Counted from the stretch's first letter, positions 20,119-29,583 are shown. The stretch is DNA of 64,000 nucleotides from an uncultured Gemmataceae bacterium (GCA_937923405.1 CALDUY010000005.1:186001-250000), one strand, 5' to 3'. Notes: generated from the sequence alone by a model not told the origin. Numbers and translations: made by a program.

Positions 20119-21567
20119 ATGACCCAATCCTCACGCTGTCCTGGTGTTACTCGTCGTTCCTTCCTGGTCGACACAGGGATGGGCTTCACAGGCTTAGCCT
20201 TGGCGGCGATGCTCTATCGGGATGGCCAGGCGAGAGGAACGACAACAGATGGCAAGCCTCATCATCCGCCGAAGGCCAAATCGGTCATCTGGATCTTCCT
20301 CTGTGGTGGTGTTAGCCATGTCGAGAGTTTCGACGTCAAACCGGAACTGACGAAGTATCACGGCAAATCCATCGAGACCACACCGTACAAAGGCGTCTTT
20401 GACGATCCGCGCATCAAGGACATCGTCTCGGGAAATCCTGGACACGGTGGTCGGCGTGTACTGATGGGCCTGAATACCGGCTACAAAAAGTATGGAAAAT
20501 GTGGGTTGGTCGTGGCCGACTGGTGGAAGCACATTGGCGAATGTGCCGACGAGCTCGCCGTAGTGCGGTCGTTGTGGACCACAGACAACGACCACGGGGC
20601 CCAGCTACAGTGGCACACCGGACGACACGTTCGCGAGGGAGCGTTTCCGACGATCGGTTCGTGGGTCAGCTATGGGCTGGGAACGCTGAATCAGAATCTG
20701 CCCGAGTATTGCGTACTGGGTACACCGACCGGCGATTGCTGCGGTGGAGCGTGGACGCACGGCGCGGGGTATCTCGGTCCAGAACATGCAGGGGTTCGGC
20801 TGAACGTCGGCACGGATCAACCGCTACCATTTGTCCGTCCGCCGGCAGGGATCAGCCAAGAAGAGCAACTGGCCAACCTTAGCCTGCTAGGCAAACTCAA
20901 CACCTTGTCCGGTATCGACTATCCGGAGGATGCCGACTTGCGTGCCCGAATTAAGAGTTATGAGCTAGCTTTTGGCATGCAAACCGCGGTGCCAGAAACT
21001 CTGAATCTATCGCGGGAAAGTCGGGCCACGCAACGGCTCTACGGCATGGACAACCCGAGTACTCGTCCGTTCGGACAACTGTGCTTAGCGGCACGACGCC
21101 TAGTGGAGAAAGGCGTCCGCTTCGTGCAGGTGTTCCATGGCGGAGGAGGCGGCGGGGCCTGGGATGCCCACTCGGGGATCAAGGCTAATCATGGCACGCT
21201 CTCGGCGCAAACTGACTTACCCATCGCGGGGCTACTCAAAGATTTGAAACAACGAGGCATGTTGCAGGATACGCTCGTCGTTTGGGGGACGGAGTTTGGA
21301 CGATCTCCGGGTGCCCAGGGCGATGGACGCGATCATCATCCGCAGGGGTTCTGTGCCTGGCTGGCCGGTGGCGGAATCAAGGGGGGCGTGGTGCATGGAG
21401 CAACGGACGAGATCGGCTTCCATGCTGTGGAGAATCGTCACTATGTCACCGACATCCATGCCACGGTGTTGCACCAACTCGGCCTGGATCCACGGCGACT
21501 GGAAGTGCCAGGACGCAAACGTCTGGAAATCGACTTCGGTAAACCGATCTATGAAATCCTTGCTTAG
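20119..21567 (+). CDS. DUF1501 (sulfatase-like) exported protein
   Basis: A 482-residue protein. It begins with a twin-arginine type signal (TRRSFLVDTGMGFTGLALA), so it is likely exported folded. GGAG lies 7 bases before ATG 20119, which decides this start over an in-frame GTG at 20080. DUF1501 belongs to the alkaline phosphatase/sulfatase superfamily. Matching segments are IWIFLCGGVSHVESFD, TDNDHGAQLQWHTGRH, VVWGTEFGRSPG, GRDHHPQGFCAWLAGGG and YVTDIHATVLHQLGLD. It is the usual partner of the DUF1549/1553 protein upstream, and the pair is probably one transcript. The substrate is not known. Confidence 0.93.
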   Translation: MTQSSRCPGVTRRSFLVDTGMGFTGLALAAMLYRDGQARGTTTDGKPHHPPKAKSVIWIFLCGGVSHVESFDVKPELTKYHGKSIETTPYKGVFDDPRIKDIVSGNPGHGGRRVLMGLNTGYKKYGKCGLVVADWWKHIGECADELAVVRSLWTTDNDHGAQLQWHTGRHVREGAFPTIGSWVSYGLGTLNQNLPEYCVLGTPTGDCCGGAWTHGAGYLGPEHAGVRLNVGTDQPLPFVRPPAGISQEEQLANLSLLGKLNTLSGIDYPEDADLRARIKSYELAFGMQTAVPETLNLSRESRATQRLYGMDNPSTRPFGQLCLAARRLVEKGVRFVQVFHGGGGGGAWDAHSGIKANHGTLSAQTDLPIAGLLKDLKQRGMLQDTLVVWGTEFGRSPGAQGDGRDHHPQGFCAWLAGGGIKGGVVHGATDEIGFHAVENRHYVTDIHATVLHQLGLDPRRLEVPGRKRLEIDFGKPIYEILA

Positions 21568-21755
21568 TCGCGTCAAGAGGGAGGCTTAGTTCAATCTCGA
21601 AAAGGTGGTGAATCTAGGTTGCCGTTTCGAGTGACCTTACCGGCTATATTGGTTCTTTTGCCTATATGTTTTGCATCGGTTAGCCGACTTATTCCGATAG
21701 CGGTGAGGATACGTCCGTAGAGGGATAGTGTCGTCACGATCGGGGAGTGCGGCAG

Positions 21756-23486
21756 ATGAAGCGACGCATATGGATGGCCGCCCTGGCCGTGGGGCTAGGC
21801 TGGAGCCTCTCGAATCTGCGCGGTCAGGAAACAACCTGGCGAACTGCTACTGCTTCGACTCCTCCGCCGAAGGTGCGCGCGGTGTCAGGTGCTGCCCCCA
21901 GTGCCTCGCTAGGCCGTCCTGTACCGATCACTCGCGGGGCCTCGGCGGAACCCCGCCTCTTTCCAGAGGTTTACCGTCAGGAAGCCGCTCCTATCCGGTT
22001 TCATTACGGAGGGATACAGCCCATCGCCACGGTGCCGGCCCCCGGCGCGGTCATTGCTGTCAGTTCTCCAAGCCGCCCCATTGAGCCGGTCGCGCCAACG
22101 TCTGGCCCCGTTACAGAAGAGTACCATGAACCCCCTTATGTCGGGGATCTCTTCGCAATGGATCGGGTCGAACCGCCGGTCTCTCGAGTGGCTCAGCCAA
22201 CGATGTTGCCAACTCCGCCGCTTCCGTCGCTTCCTGTCCCAGAGACCCCCCTTAAGCCGAATCCATCCTCCCTTTCGGAAAAGTTTGGAAACTGGCAAAA
22301 CACGGTCTCTAGCACGCTTCCGGGGATGACGGAGCCGCTTGGGGATCTTGTCTTCAGCGACGAGCTGCCGCCCACCAAGTGGTACCTTCGCGGCGAGTAT
22401 CTGCTCTGGTGGATGAAAAACGACCGCGTTCCGCCGTTGGTCACGACAACGAGCATTCCCAATCCCGATCGAGACGATGAAACGATCGGCACGATCGGCA
22501 GTCCAGCAACTGTGGTGCTCTTCGGCGGAGGCGATCTCAATCGCAATCCGTTCTCAGGTGCTCGAGCGGGTTTCGGCTACTATCTCGATGACTGCGGCGA
22601 AAAAGCGATTGAGATTAGCGGCTTTATATTGGGCCAGCGCTCGGATGGTTTTCGCAGTAATTCGTTCCAAAACTCGGTGCTGACGCGGCCATTCCTCCAA
22701 GTGAATCCGCCGCCGATTCCGAATGCCCAGCGAGTGAGTTTCCCCGGTGACCAGTGCGGCGAAGTTCGCATCAAGGCTCCCAGCCAACTCTGGGGCGTCG
22801 AGCCGAACTTTCTCTGCAAATACTGCTGTGACTGCAACTATCGCGTCGATCTACTCGGCGGCTTCCGCTACCTGAATCTTCGTGAGAGTATTTCGATCGA
22901 AGAAGACGTGATTTTCGATGGCAGCTTCGATGGCGTCGATGCTCAGGGACGACCGTTGGCCAACAATCAGTTCTTCGCCTCGGACCGCTTCGCCACCAGC
23001 AATCAGTTCTACGGGGCGCAGCTAGGCGTGGAAGGACGATGGCAACGCGATCGTTTCACGGTCGATGGTCGAGCGAAATTGGCAGTCGGCGTCACGCAGC
23101 AAACGCTGGACATCAACGGCTTCCAGATCCGACGGTTGCCCAATAACGGCGGAATCGAGACGTATCAGGGAGGTTTGCTGGCCCTACCTAACTCGAACAT
23201 TGGCCACTATGAGAAAGAGCGGTTCTCTTTTGTGCCCGAGATCAGCGTCTCCGTGGGTTACTATCTCACGGAACGGCTACGAGCCACGTTCGGCTACAAC
23301 GTGCTGTATTGGTCGAACGTGATGCGGCCAGGCAATCAGATCGACACGGCTCTGGACGTGAATCTGATCCCGAACTTCCGCAACACGCCACTGCCGCCCG
23401 CAGTGCCGACTCGACCTGTCGCACCACTGACCTCGACCGATCTGTGGGTGCAGGGCATCACCGCTGGACTAGAATATCGCTATTAA
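21756..23486 (+). CDS. BBP7-family outer-membrane beta-barrel protein
   Basis: A 576-residue exported protein. GGGGAG lies 8 bases before ATG 21756, and a signal peptide follows (MKRRIWMAALAVGLGWSLS). A proline-rich linker of about 150 residues precedes the barrel domain, which opens with KWYLRGEYLLWWMKNDRVPPLVTT. Later segments such as GARAGFGYYLDD, YRVDLLGGFRYLNLRESI, QFYGAQLGVEGRW and the aromatic C-terminal strand GITAGLEYRY fit BBP7 (beta-barrel porin 7), a planctomycete family. It is predicted to sit in the outer membrane. The linker may span the periplasm or bind the cell wall. A strong terminator follows. Confidence 0.88.
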   Translation: MKRRIWMAALAVGLGWSLSNLRGQETTWRTATASTPPPKVRAVSGAAPSASLGRPVPITRGASAEPRLFPEVYRQEAAPIRFHYGGIQPIATVPAPGAVIAVSSPSRPIEPVAPTSGPVTEEYHEPPYVGDLFAMDRVEPPVSRVAQPTMLPTPPLPSLPVPETPLKPNPSSLSEKFGNWQNTVSSTLPGMTEPLGDLVFSDELPPTKWYLRGEYLLWWMKNDRVPPLVTTTSIPNPDRDDETIGTIGSPATVVLFGGGDLNRNPFSGARAGFGYYLDDCGEKAIEISGFILGQRSDGFRSNSFQNSVLTRPFLQVNPPPIPNAQRVSFPGDQCGEVRIKAPSQLWGVEPNFLCKYCCDCNYRVDLLGGFRYLNLRESISIEEDVIFDGSFDGVDAQGRPLANNQFFASDRFATSNQFYGAQLGVEGRWQRDRFTVDGRAKLAVGVTQQTLDINGFQIRRLPNNGGIETYQGGLLALPNSNIGHYEKERFSFVPEISVSVGYYLTERLRATFGYNVLYWSNVMRPGNQIDTALDVNLIPNFRNTPLPPAVPTRPVAPLTSTDLWVQGITAGLEYRY

Positions 23487-23505
23487 GATCGCTTTTGTCA
23501 CCTAT

Positions 23506-23548
23506 ACAACGAGGGATGAGGTCTTAGACCTCGTCCCTCGTTGTTCCG
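23506..23548 (+). terminator. Hairpin between convergent genes
   Basis: A long stem, ACAACGAGGGA-TGAGGTC with GACCTCG-TCCCTCGTTGT, with a TTA loop, then TCCGTTT. It lies 20 bases after the BBP7 stop and can act on both convergent transcripts. Confidence 0.6.
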
Positions 23549-23575
23549 TTTGAGCGAATGGAATCAGGGTTAGAG

Positions 23576-24388
23576 TTAACGCCCACACCGACCGTTGGCG
23601 CAGCCGCCGCCGAAGCTGGGCGCGTACATCGGTGCATAGCTCGGAACAACGTAAGATGGAGCAGCCATCATCGGTGTACCGTAGTTGGGAGCATACACCG
23701 ACCCCACCATCGCCGGAGCAACATGACCCGAGTAGGGCACATAGCTAGTCGTCGCGGGAATCGTGGCATACGGTATCGAACCAATCGACGGAGCAGTCAT
23801 TACGGTCGCGGTAGTGGCTGGGATGGTCGTCGTCGGGGCAATGGTCGAGGAAATGATGGTAGACGGAACGACACTGCCCGACGCGATTGCCGTCACAGTT
23901 GTTGTGGGAGGAACCACACTCTCCGTCACCGGAGCAGAAGCCAATCGGGTCTCAGACAGAACTTCGGTTCGCGTCACTGCCCCTGTGACGGCGTACCGCT
24001 GCAGACAACGCGCTAGCTCGAAGTTGGTCAGCGAGCCGTTATGCCAGAACGCCTGGCTCTTCGCGTCTTTGGTACTCAACACCAAACCTTTGTCGGTGTT
24101 GATCTCCAGAGCGTTTGCCAGCGCTCGCCCCTTCGGTTGGCTAACGTCGAGGTACACACAAATGTACTCCGAGGTTAGCAGCTTTCGCGCTTCCGCCGAC
24201 AACTCCTCCGTGGTCACATTCTGCCAGCCCTTGAGGCCAGCTCCCACGAGGATCGCCACCGGCTTGCCTGTCTCACGAGCTTTCACCAAAGCCGCCTGGT
24301 AGCTTGTTTGCCACTCCAAAGCTTCCGACGCCATGTGCGGCGCCGCACCCGGGCCTAGGAGAGCGACAAGCAACACTGAGGTGTGCAT
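23576..24388 (-). CDS. Exported thioredoxin-like protein with Thr-rich tail and terminal CxxGxC motif
   Basis: A 270-residue protein starting at ATG 24388, with a strong GAGGAGG 8 bases upstream. A signal peptide (MHTSVLLVALLGPG) is followed by about 130 residues that look like a thioredoxin-like domain (YQAALVKARETGKPVAILVG, SEYICVYLDVSQPKGRALA) without a CxxC. The second half is low-complexity: Thr/Ser/Ile/Val-rich, then Pro/Tyr/Ala-rich (SYVVPSYAPMYAPSF). It ends in GGGCANGRCGR, a cysteine-containing tail of a kind I associate with planctomycete exported proteins. I do not recognise a function. It stands alone between a convergent barrel gene and purB. Confidence 0.7.
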   Translation of the reverse strand: MHTSVLLVALLGPGAAPHMASEALEWQTSYQAALVKARETGKPVAILVGAGLKGWQNVTTEELSAEARKLLTSEYICVYLDVSQPKGRALANALEINTDKGLVLSTKDAKSQAFWHNGSLTNFELARCLQRYAVTGAVTRTEVLSETRLASAPVTESVVPPTTTVTAIASGSVVPSTIISSTIAPTTTIPATTATVMTAPSIGSIPYATIPATTSYVPYSGHVAPAMVGSVYAPNYGTPMMAAPSYVVPSYAPMYAPSFGGGCANGRCGR

Positions 24389-24650
24389 CCGGATGTCCTC
24401 CTCTACAATTGACACCTCTGAACAAAATGCCAGGAAACGCCGATGTACCTGACATGGGGCATCGTTGTAGGGAAGACACGGTAATCGACAACCTTAAATT
24501 TTACCCTATCAATGTATTTTACCTGTGCAATTCAATTTACGTTAATTAAAAATTTTATTTATCTTTCCCAGACTGCCAAAATCGGCTCTTTCTACTCATT
24601 TGAATTATGGCCTGAATTCAAGCGAACAAGTGCTAAGAAGTTCACTATTC

Positions 24651-26105
24651 TTATCGATCAATCTCGCTTTGTTGTCTAAGCTGATCAGGATACTTTTCTC
24701 GAATAGGATCTATTTCGGATAGAATAAATTCTTCAACCTGCTGAGGAGCGCGGCCGACGAGTTTCTCCGGCGCGAAGGCATCGGCGAAATTCACGTTGGT
24801 AAACAACGCCTCTTGTTGCAGGCGTTCGAGTAAGTCATTACGCGGCGCTCCGTCTCGCAGAGCATCACTCACAGCCCGGCTGTGACGACGGATCACTTCG
24901 TGTGCTTCTTGACGGTCGACTCCGGCAGCCACCGCCGCCATCAACAGATTCTCGGAAAGCATGAAGGGGATGACTTCGTTCAAATTCCGCAAGACGATAG
25001 CAGGAAATACCTTAAGTCCTCCCACCACATTCAAGGCGAGGCGTAACATCGCGTCGGCGGTGAGGAAGGCTTGCGGCAATGTCAGCCGGCGGTTCACGCT
25101 GTCATCCAGAGTTCGTTCGAGCCACTGCGTCGCGGCCGTCTGGGCCGCACTCACCGTCAAACTAGACAAAAAGCGAGCTAATCCACACATGCGCTCGCTA
25201 CGCATCGGGTTGCGTTTATAGGGCATGGCCGATGAGCCTACCTGCGTCGCTTCACTAGGTTCGTCGATTTCCTGTCGATGGGCCAGCAACCGCAAATCCG
25301 TACCAAGTTTATGAATCGACTGACCAATTCCCGCAAGTGTATCAAGTACTTGGCTGTCCACTTTGCGACTGTACGTTTGTCCGGTCACAGAGTAGACGCG
25401 CTCGAAGTTCATTTTCCGGGCGACCAGTTCATCCAGTCGACGAACCAATTCGTGGTTCCCCCGAAACAACGCGAGGAAACTGGCCTGGGTACCGGTGGTG
25501 CCCTTGACACCGCGAAATCGCAGCGTGGCTAGCCGATGCTCGACCTCCTCCAAGTCCAGCAGCAGATCCTGACACCATAAAGTAGCCCGCTTACCTACTG
25601 TTGTAGGCTGAGCTGGCTGAAAGTGCGTGAAGCCGAGCGTCGGTTGCGACTTCCACTGTTGGGCGAAACGCGCCAAGGCATCGAGGACGCCCACTAGTCG
25701 GTCGCGGAGCAACGTCAAGCCTTCGCGCATCAGAATTAGATCGGTATTGTCGGTGACGAAGCAACTGGTGGCTCCCAGATGAATGATTTCGCGGGCCTCT
25801 GGAGCCACGTCGCCGAACGCATGGATGTGGGCCATGACATCATGACGGAATTCGCGTTCGTAGCGGTCGGCAGCGGCAAAATCGATGTCGTCGACATGTT
25901 CGCGCATCTGCTGAATCTGAGAGGGACGGATGCGCGGTGAAACCCCATCGGCGGCGAGCAGCCCCAGTTCTTGCTGGGCCTCGGCCAAGGCCACCCACAA
26001 GCGCCGCCAGGTACCGAACTTACGACGGGGACTCCACAGTTGGGCCATCTCTCGACTGGCATAGCGCGTCACTAGTGGGTTGTCGTAAACGTCGTGAGGA
26101 TCCAT
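24651..26105 (-). CDS. purB: Adenylosuccinate lyase
   Basis: A 484-residue enzyme of the fumarase/aspartase superfamily. It cleaves adenylosuccinate and SAICAR in purine biosynthesis, in the cytoplasm. The signature loop GSSAMPYKRNPMRSERM is intact, as are HLGATSCFVTDNTD and GFTHFQPAQPTTVGKR with the catalytic histidine regions. ATG 26105 has GGAG 8 bases upstream; an in-frame GTG five codons earlier is less likely. It has no purine-gene neighbours here and is probably transcribed alone. Upstream is a divergent small secreted-protein gene. Confidence 0.96.
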   Translation of the reverse strand: MDPHDVYDNPLVTRYASREMAQLWSPRRKFGTWRRLWVALAEAQQELGLLAADGVSPRIRPSQIQQMREHVDDIDFAAADRYEREFRHDVMAHIHAFGDVAPEAREIIHLGATSCFVTDNTDLILMREGLTLLRDRLVGVLDALARFAQQWKSQPTLGFTHFQPAQPTTVGKRATLWCQDLLLDLEEVEHRLATLRFRGVKGTTGTQASFLALFRGNHELVRRLDELVARKMNFERVYSVTGQTYSRKVDSQVLDTLAGIGQSIHKLGTDLRLLAHRQEIDEPSEATQVGSSAMPYKRNPMRSERMCGLARFLSSLTVSAAQTAATQWLERTLDDSVNRRLTLPQAFLTADAMLRLALNVVGGLKVFPAIVLRNLNEVIPFMLSENLLMAAVAAGVDRQEAHEVIRRHSRAVSDALRDGAPRNDLLERLQQEALFTNVNFADAFAPEKLVGRAPQQVEEFILSEIDPIREKYPDQLRQQSEIDR

Positions 26106-26272
26106 GCTCGACTCCGGCACAGTCGGTACGTTTGCTTCACTTTCTCAGGACGAAGAGATTTTTTAGCAGCGAATTCGTGCCTTGTCGCTGCAACGGCGAA
26201 AATGTGGGGTATGGTTGCATGGAGATTCCACGGAGCGAGTTGCTCCCCTGGATGTTCACGGAGGGTTTCACC

Positions 26273-26581
26273 ATGCCGAGAAGGATGCGGCGTTTGTTTG
26301 TGGCGGGAATGTTGTTCGTCGGTATCTGGTTGTTCCAGGCAGCTCCGGCCCGGGCGCAGGACTGGAACATGAACAACTACTTCTACTATCCTTATTATTT
26401 TTATCCCCACAACTACTGGCCGACCAACCAACCCGTCTGGCCAGAGCGTCCCGGCGAAATGTACCGCAGGCCACCTGCTTACATGGCCTATCCTCCCTTC
26501 CATGAACCCCACTGGCGCTATGAACTGCACGAACGGATGAGCTACTACCGTGGCTTCCACTTTTGGCTTGATGCGTTTTGA
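26273..26581 (+). CDS. Small secreted Tyr/Pro/Trp-rich protein
   Basis: A 102-residue protein from ATG 26273, with GGAGG 8 bases upstream, although the frame is open much further upstream over the purB region. The start MPRRMRRLFVAGMLFVGIW ends in a cleavable signal (APARAQ). The mature part is very rich in Tyr, Pro, Asn and Trp (NNYFYYPYYFYPHNYWP) and ends in YYRGFHFWLDAF. Proteins like this occur in planctomycetes, sometimes labelled calmodulin-binding without evidence. The function is unknown; an envelope or matrix role is a guess from composition. Confidence 0.7.
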   Translation: MPRRMRRLFVAGMLFVGIWLFQAAPARAQDWNMNNYFYYPYYFYPHNYWPTNQPVWPERPGEMYRRPPAYMAYPPFHEPHWRYELHERMSYYRGFHFWLDAF

Positions 26582-26611
26582 GCTAGCACTCTACGGCAGT
26601 AACAAATTAGG

Positions 26612-26654
26612 CCGGTGGCCTCCCTCTCTGGGAGTGCTACCGGTGTGGTGTTTT
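26612..26654 (+). terminator. Terminator between convergent genes
   Basis: CCGGTGGC pairs with GCTACCGG (7 of 8) around an inner CCC/GGG stem, followed after GTGTGGTG by TTTT. It lies between the small secreted-protein gene and mgtE, whose transcripts converge. Confidence 0.5.
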
Positions 26655-26668
26655 CGCCGATCGCACAG

Positions 26669-28081
26669 TCACTCTAACGGTCCAATAGCAGGTCCGAAGA
26701 TAAGTTTAGCGATGCTGAAATAGATCACGATACCGGTCACGTCGACGAAGGTAGCGACGAACGGCCCGGAAGCGACCCCCGGATCAATGCCAATGCGTCG
26801 GAAGAGCAACGGTAACATCGAGCCGATCAGCGTGCCATAAAGACAGATTGCCGACACCGCCAACCCGATAACCATAGTGAGTTTAGTTATGTCCGTATCT
26901 GGTGCCCCGCCGGGATTATTGAGGACGTGACCGGGGGTCATGAAATAGGTGCGGGCCGCGCCGATCAGTCCGAGAGTGGCTCCTAAAGCCGCCCCCATGA
27001 GTAATTCATGGCGAAAGGCCCGGAACCAGTCGGAGACCGTGACCTGCCCCAGAGCCAACGCTCGTGTAATCAGGGTGGAAGCCTGAGACCCCGAATTACC
27101 ACCAATCGAGATACACAAAGGCACAAAAAGAGCTAACACGGTGATCGATTTCATCGCGTCATCAAAATGGGCCATCGCCGTGAAGGTGGACATCTCGGCG
27201 ACGAAAAGCAACACCAGCCAGACGGCTCGTTTGCGCCAGATTAACGCGAAGCTGGCTTCTAGATAGTTCTCATCGACAGGAGTCACACCGCCCATGCGGT
27301 GAGCATCGGCAGTGGCCTCCTCGACCACCACATCGATGACATCATCTGAAGTGATGATCCCCACTAGGCGGTTGTCGGCGTCGACGACGGGCATGGCGAT
27401 GAAATCGAACTCGCCGAACTCCCGAGCCACCTGCTCGCGGTCATCGGTATCACGAACGTAAAAAACGTGGGTTTCCATCAAATCGCTGACAATGGCCCGT
27501 CGCGACGCGAGGATCAAATCACGCAGAGAAACCACTCCGAGCAAGCGTCGTTGCTCATCGACGATGTAGACGTAATAAATCGTTTCTTTATCGGGAGCCT
27601 GAAGCCGTAATCGATCCAGCGCCTCGTCGACGGTGATGTTGGCCGGCAACCAGGCGTAGTCAGTGGTCATCAGTGCCCCAGCGGTGTTTTTGGGGTACTG
27701 AATCAGTTTGGCGATGTCTTTGCGATCGGCCTCATCGACCAAACGGAGAAGGTTTTCCGTTACTGGCGGCGGGAGTCGCTGCAACAGATCGGCGCGATCG
27801 TCGGAGGACATCTCCTCGATTAACTTGGCGATGTGTTCGCGCCCAGTGCCGCTAGTTACCAATTCGAGTTGGAGTTCAACGGGGAAATACGGAAAAATGT
27901 CCGCCTGATGCTCGATACTCGTCGAGGAGAGAAAGTACCAGATCTCCTCTGGAGAAAACGAGTCGGTGAGAGTTTCGGCGACCGTCGCGGGGTGAAGCGT
28001 TTCGCAAAACGTCTCCATAGCCAGCCGGTCGTTCTTTTCCAGCATCAATTTTGCTTCCGGGGTGAACAGAGGATCGGCCAT
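26669..28081 (-). CDS. mgtE: Magnesium transporter MgtE
   Basis: A 470-residue Mg2+ channel of the cytoplasmic membrane. It has the usual order: an N-domain helical bundle (LLQRLPPPVTENLLRLVDEADRKD region), two CBS domains (TVDEALDRL to the VDADNRLVGIITSDDVIDVV region), then five membrane helices with the pore region IGGNSGSQASTLITRALALG and a late SGPFVATFVDVTGI segment. Length and layout are normal for the family. The ATG lies 3 bases after the stop of the CYTH-PanC gene, so the two are co-transcribed and probably translationally coupled. The functional link between Mg2+ uptake and pantothenate synthesis is unclear. Confidence 0.95.
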   Translation of the reverse strand: MADPLFTPEAKLMLEKNDRLAMETFCETLHPATVAETLTDSFSPEEIWYFLSSTSIEHQADIFPYFPVELQLELVTSGTGREHIAKLIEEMSSDDRADLLQRLPPPVTENLLRLVDEADRKDIAKLIQYPKNTAGALMTTDYAWLPANITVDEALDRLRLQAPDKETIYYVYIVDEQRRLLGVVSLRDLILASRRAIVSDLMETHVFYVRDTDDREQVAREFGEFDFIAMPVVDADNRLVGIITSDDVIDVVVEEATADAHRMGGVTPVDENYLEASFALIWRKRAVWLVLLFVAEMSTFTAMAHFDDAMKSITVLALFVPLCISIGGNSGSQASTLITRALALGQVTVSDWFRAFRHELLMGAALGATLGLIGAARTYFMTPGHVLNNPGGAPDTDITKLTMVIGLAVSAICLYGTLIGSMLPLLFRRIGIDPGVASGPFVATFVDVTGIVIYFSIAKLIFGPAIGPLE

Positions 28082-28084
28082 CGC

Positions 28085-29494
28085 TTACCCCAGCAGAAGG
28101 TTATCAATTAACCGCGTTTCGCCGAAGCGCACCGCCAGCGCCAGCAACACGGGTCGAGACAGATCGGCAGCTGGCTCGAACGAGTCGACCTCAATCACCG
28201 CGGCATAGTCGAGTTGAGCTTCATCGGTGCCGGCGATTACTTGTTCCATCACGCGCTTCAGCACTTCGGGATCCCGCTCTCCCTGATGGTACATCTTTTG
28301 AGCGGTTTGCAACGCGCGAAACAGGGCTACGCTATTCGCTCGCTGACCGGCATCAAGATAGCGGTTCCGCGAACTCAGGGCTAGTCCGTCCGCCTCGCGA
28401 ACTGTAGGGCACACGACGATCTCGATTGGTACGTCCAGATCACGCACCATTTGCTGAATCACGCGCACTTGCTGAGCGTCTTTCTGCCCAAAGTAGGCCC
28501 GATCCGGACGCACCTGATGAAACAGTTTCAGCACCACTGTAGCCACACCACGAAAATGCCCTGGACGAGATGCTCCCTCGAAGCGGTCCTGTATTCCCGT
28601 CACTTCTACATAGGTTCGAAACCCAGGCGGATACATTTCCTCTGGAGATGGATGAAAGATGAGATCCACCCCACGTTCCGCGCACACCCGAACATCTGCC
28701 TCGAATGGTCGTGGATACCGGGCCAGATCCTCATTAGGACCGAATTGCGTGGGATTGACGAAAATCGACACCACAACAAAATCGTTGCGACTTCGAGCGG
28801 CCTGCATTAGGCTGGCGTGCCCCTCGTGTAAGGCTCCCATCGTCGGCACAAAACCGATGGTTAGATGCTGGCGTCGGACCTCATCGAGAGCCTGGCGTAA
28901 CTCGCGGACTGTCGTCACCACTTTAGGCGTTGAGAGATGCGACTGAGCGCGGGCCGCCAGCAGCAGGCTCAGGTAGGAGCGTGGCTCGACCTGTTGTAGG
29001 CCAAGTTGTTCGGCCACCTCGCCCAGCACTTCGGCGGCCTTGGCGGCTTGCTCTTGCGGCGCTAGTACCTCAACCTCAGCGAACGCTCCGAGTTCTTCCA
29101 CTTCATCCAGACAAATGTGAACCTCGAAAGGCTCTCGCGCCAGTCGATAGCTGGTGCGAATTTTGCGTACCTGGGCCACCTCACGATAGCCCAGTAAGCG
29201 CAATAACTCTAAGTGCCAACCCGCGACCTCGTCGCCTTCCCCCAGCGGAAATTCCAGTTCGGAGCGAATCTTGACCGCTCCCGGTTGTTTAGGCCCCTTG
29301 AAGGTGAAGTAATTCTGCTTGCCGACACGCCGAAGTCGAAACGCCTCTCCAGTACGTGCAAAGTCACGATCCGGTGCGTTAAAGTAGTGATCGATTTCCT
29401 CGTGAACCGTAGGCTCGCCGACTCCCACAGCCAGCAGTCGAGCCTTCAGTTCCACATGATTCACCTCACGAAACTTCTGTTCGATCTCAGCCAT
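28085..29494 (-). CDS. panC: CYTH domain - pantoate-beta-alanine ligase fusion
   Basis: A 469-residue fusion. Residues 1-180 form a CYTH domain (class IV adenylate cyclase / thiamine triphosphatase superfamily) with the hallmark EIEQK (ExExK) at the N-terminus and later basic/acidic strand motifs (FRLRRVG, YFTFKGPK, VHICLDEVEELGAFAEVEV). Residues from about 190 to the end are a complete PanC: FVPTMGALHEGHASL (HIGH-type), VSIFVNPTQFGPNEDLARYPR, PGHFRGVATVV, FGQKDAQQ and SSRNRYL. PanC condenses pantoate and beta-alanine with ATP to pantothenate. Both halves look intact in one frame. AGGA lies 8 bases before the ATG. mgtE follows after 3 bases. The partner role of CYTH, a triphosphate-binding tunnel fold, is unknown. 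Confidence 0.93.
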   Translation of the reverse strand: MAEIEQKFREVNHVELKARLLAVGVGEPTVHEEIDHYFNAPDRDFARTGEAFRLRRVGKQNYFTFKGPKQPGAVKIRSELEFPLGEGDEVAGWHLELLRLLGYREVAQVRKIRTSYRLAREPFEVHICLDEVEELGAFAEVEVLAPQEQAAKAAEVLGEVAEQLGLQQVEPRSYLSLLLAARAQSHLSTPKVVTTVRELRQALDEVRRQHLTIGFVPTMGALHEGHASLMQAARSRNDFVVVSIFVNPTQFGPNEDLARYPRPFEADVRVCAERGVDLIFHPSPEEMYPPGFRTYVEVTGIQDRFEGASRPGHFRGVATVVLKLFHQVRPDRAYFGQKDAQQVRVIQQMVRDLDVPIEIVVCPTVREADGLALSSRNRYLDAGQRANSVALFRALQTAQKMYHQGERDPEVLKRVMEQVIAGTDEAQLDYAAVIEVDSFEPAADLSRPVLLALAVRFGETRLIDNLLLG

Positions 29495-29583
29495 CGTGGA
29501 TTCCTGAGTGGAGATCGTCGATCAGATGGGTAGAATACCTGTATAGCCTGTTGTTCTTTCTACCAGTCGTTACGGGGCCGTCG

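Noticed and set aside
25937..26272. Long upstream extension of the small Tyr-rich secreted protein
   Set aside because: It overlaps purB on the other strand; signal peptide and GGAGG both point to ATG 26273.
26584..26639. TAGCACTC ... GAGTGCTA, resembling the CIRCE heat-shock operator
   Set aside because: CIRCE arms are 9 bases apart; here the spacing is about 40 bases and the site lies between convergent genes, so it is part of the terminator region.
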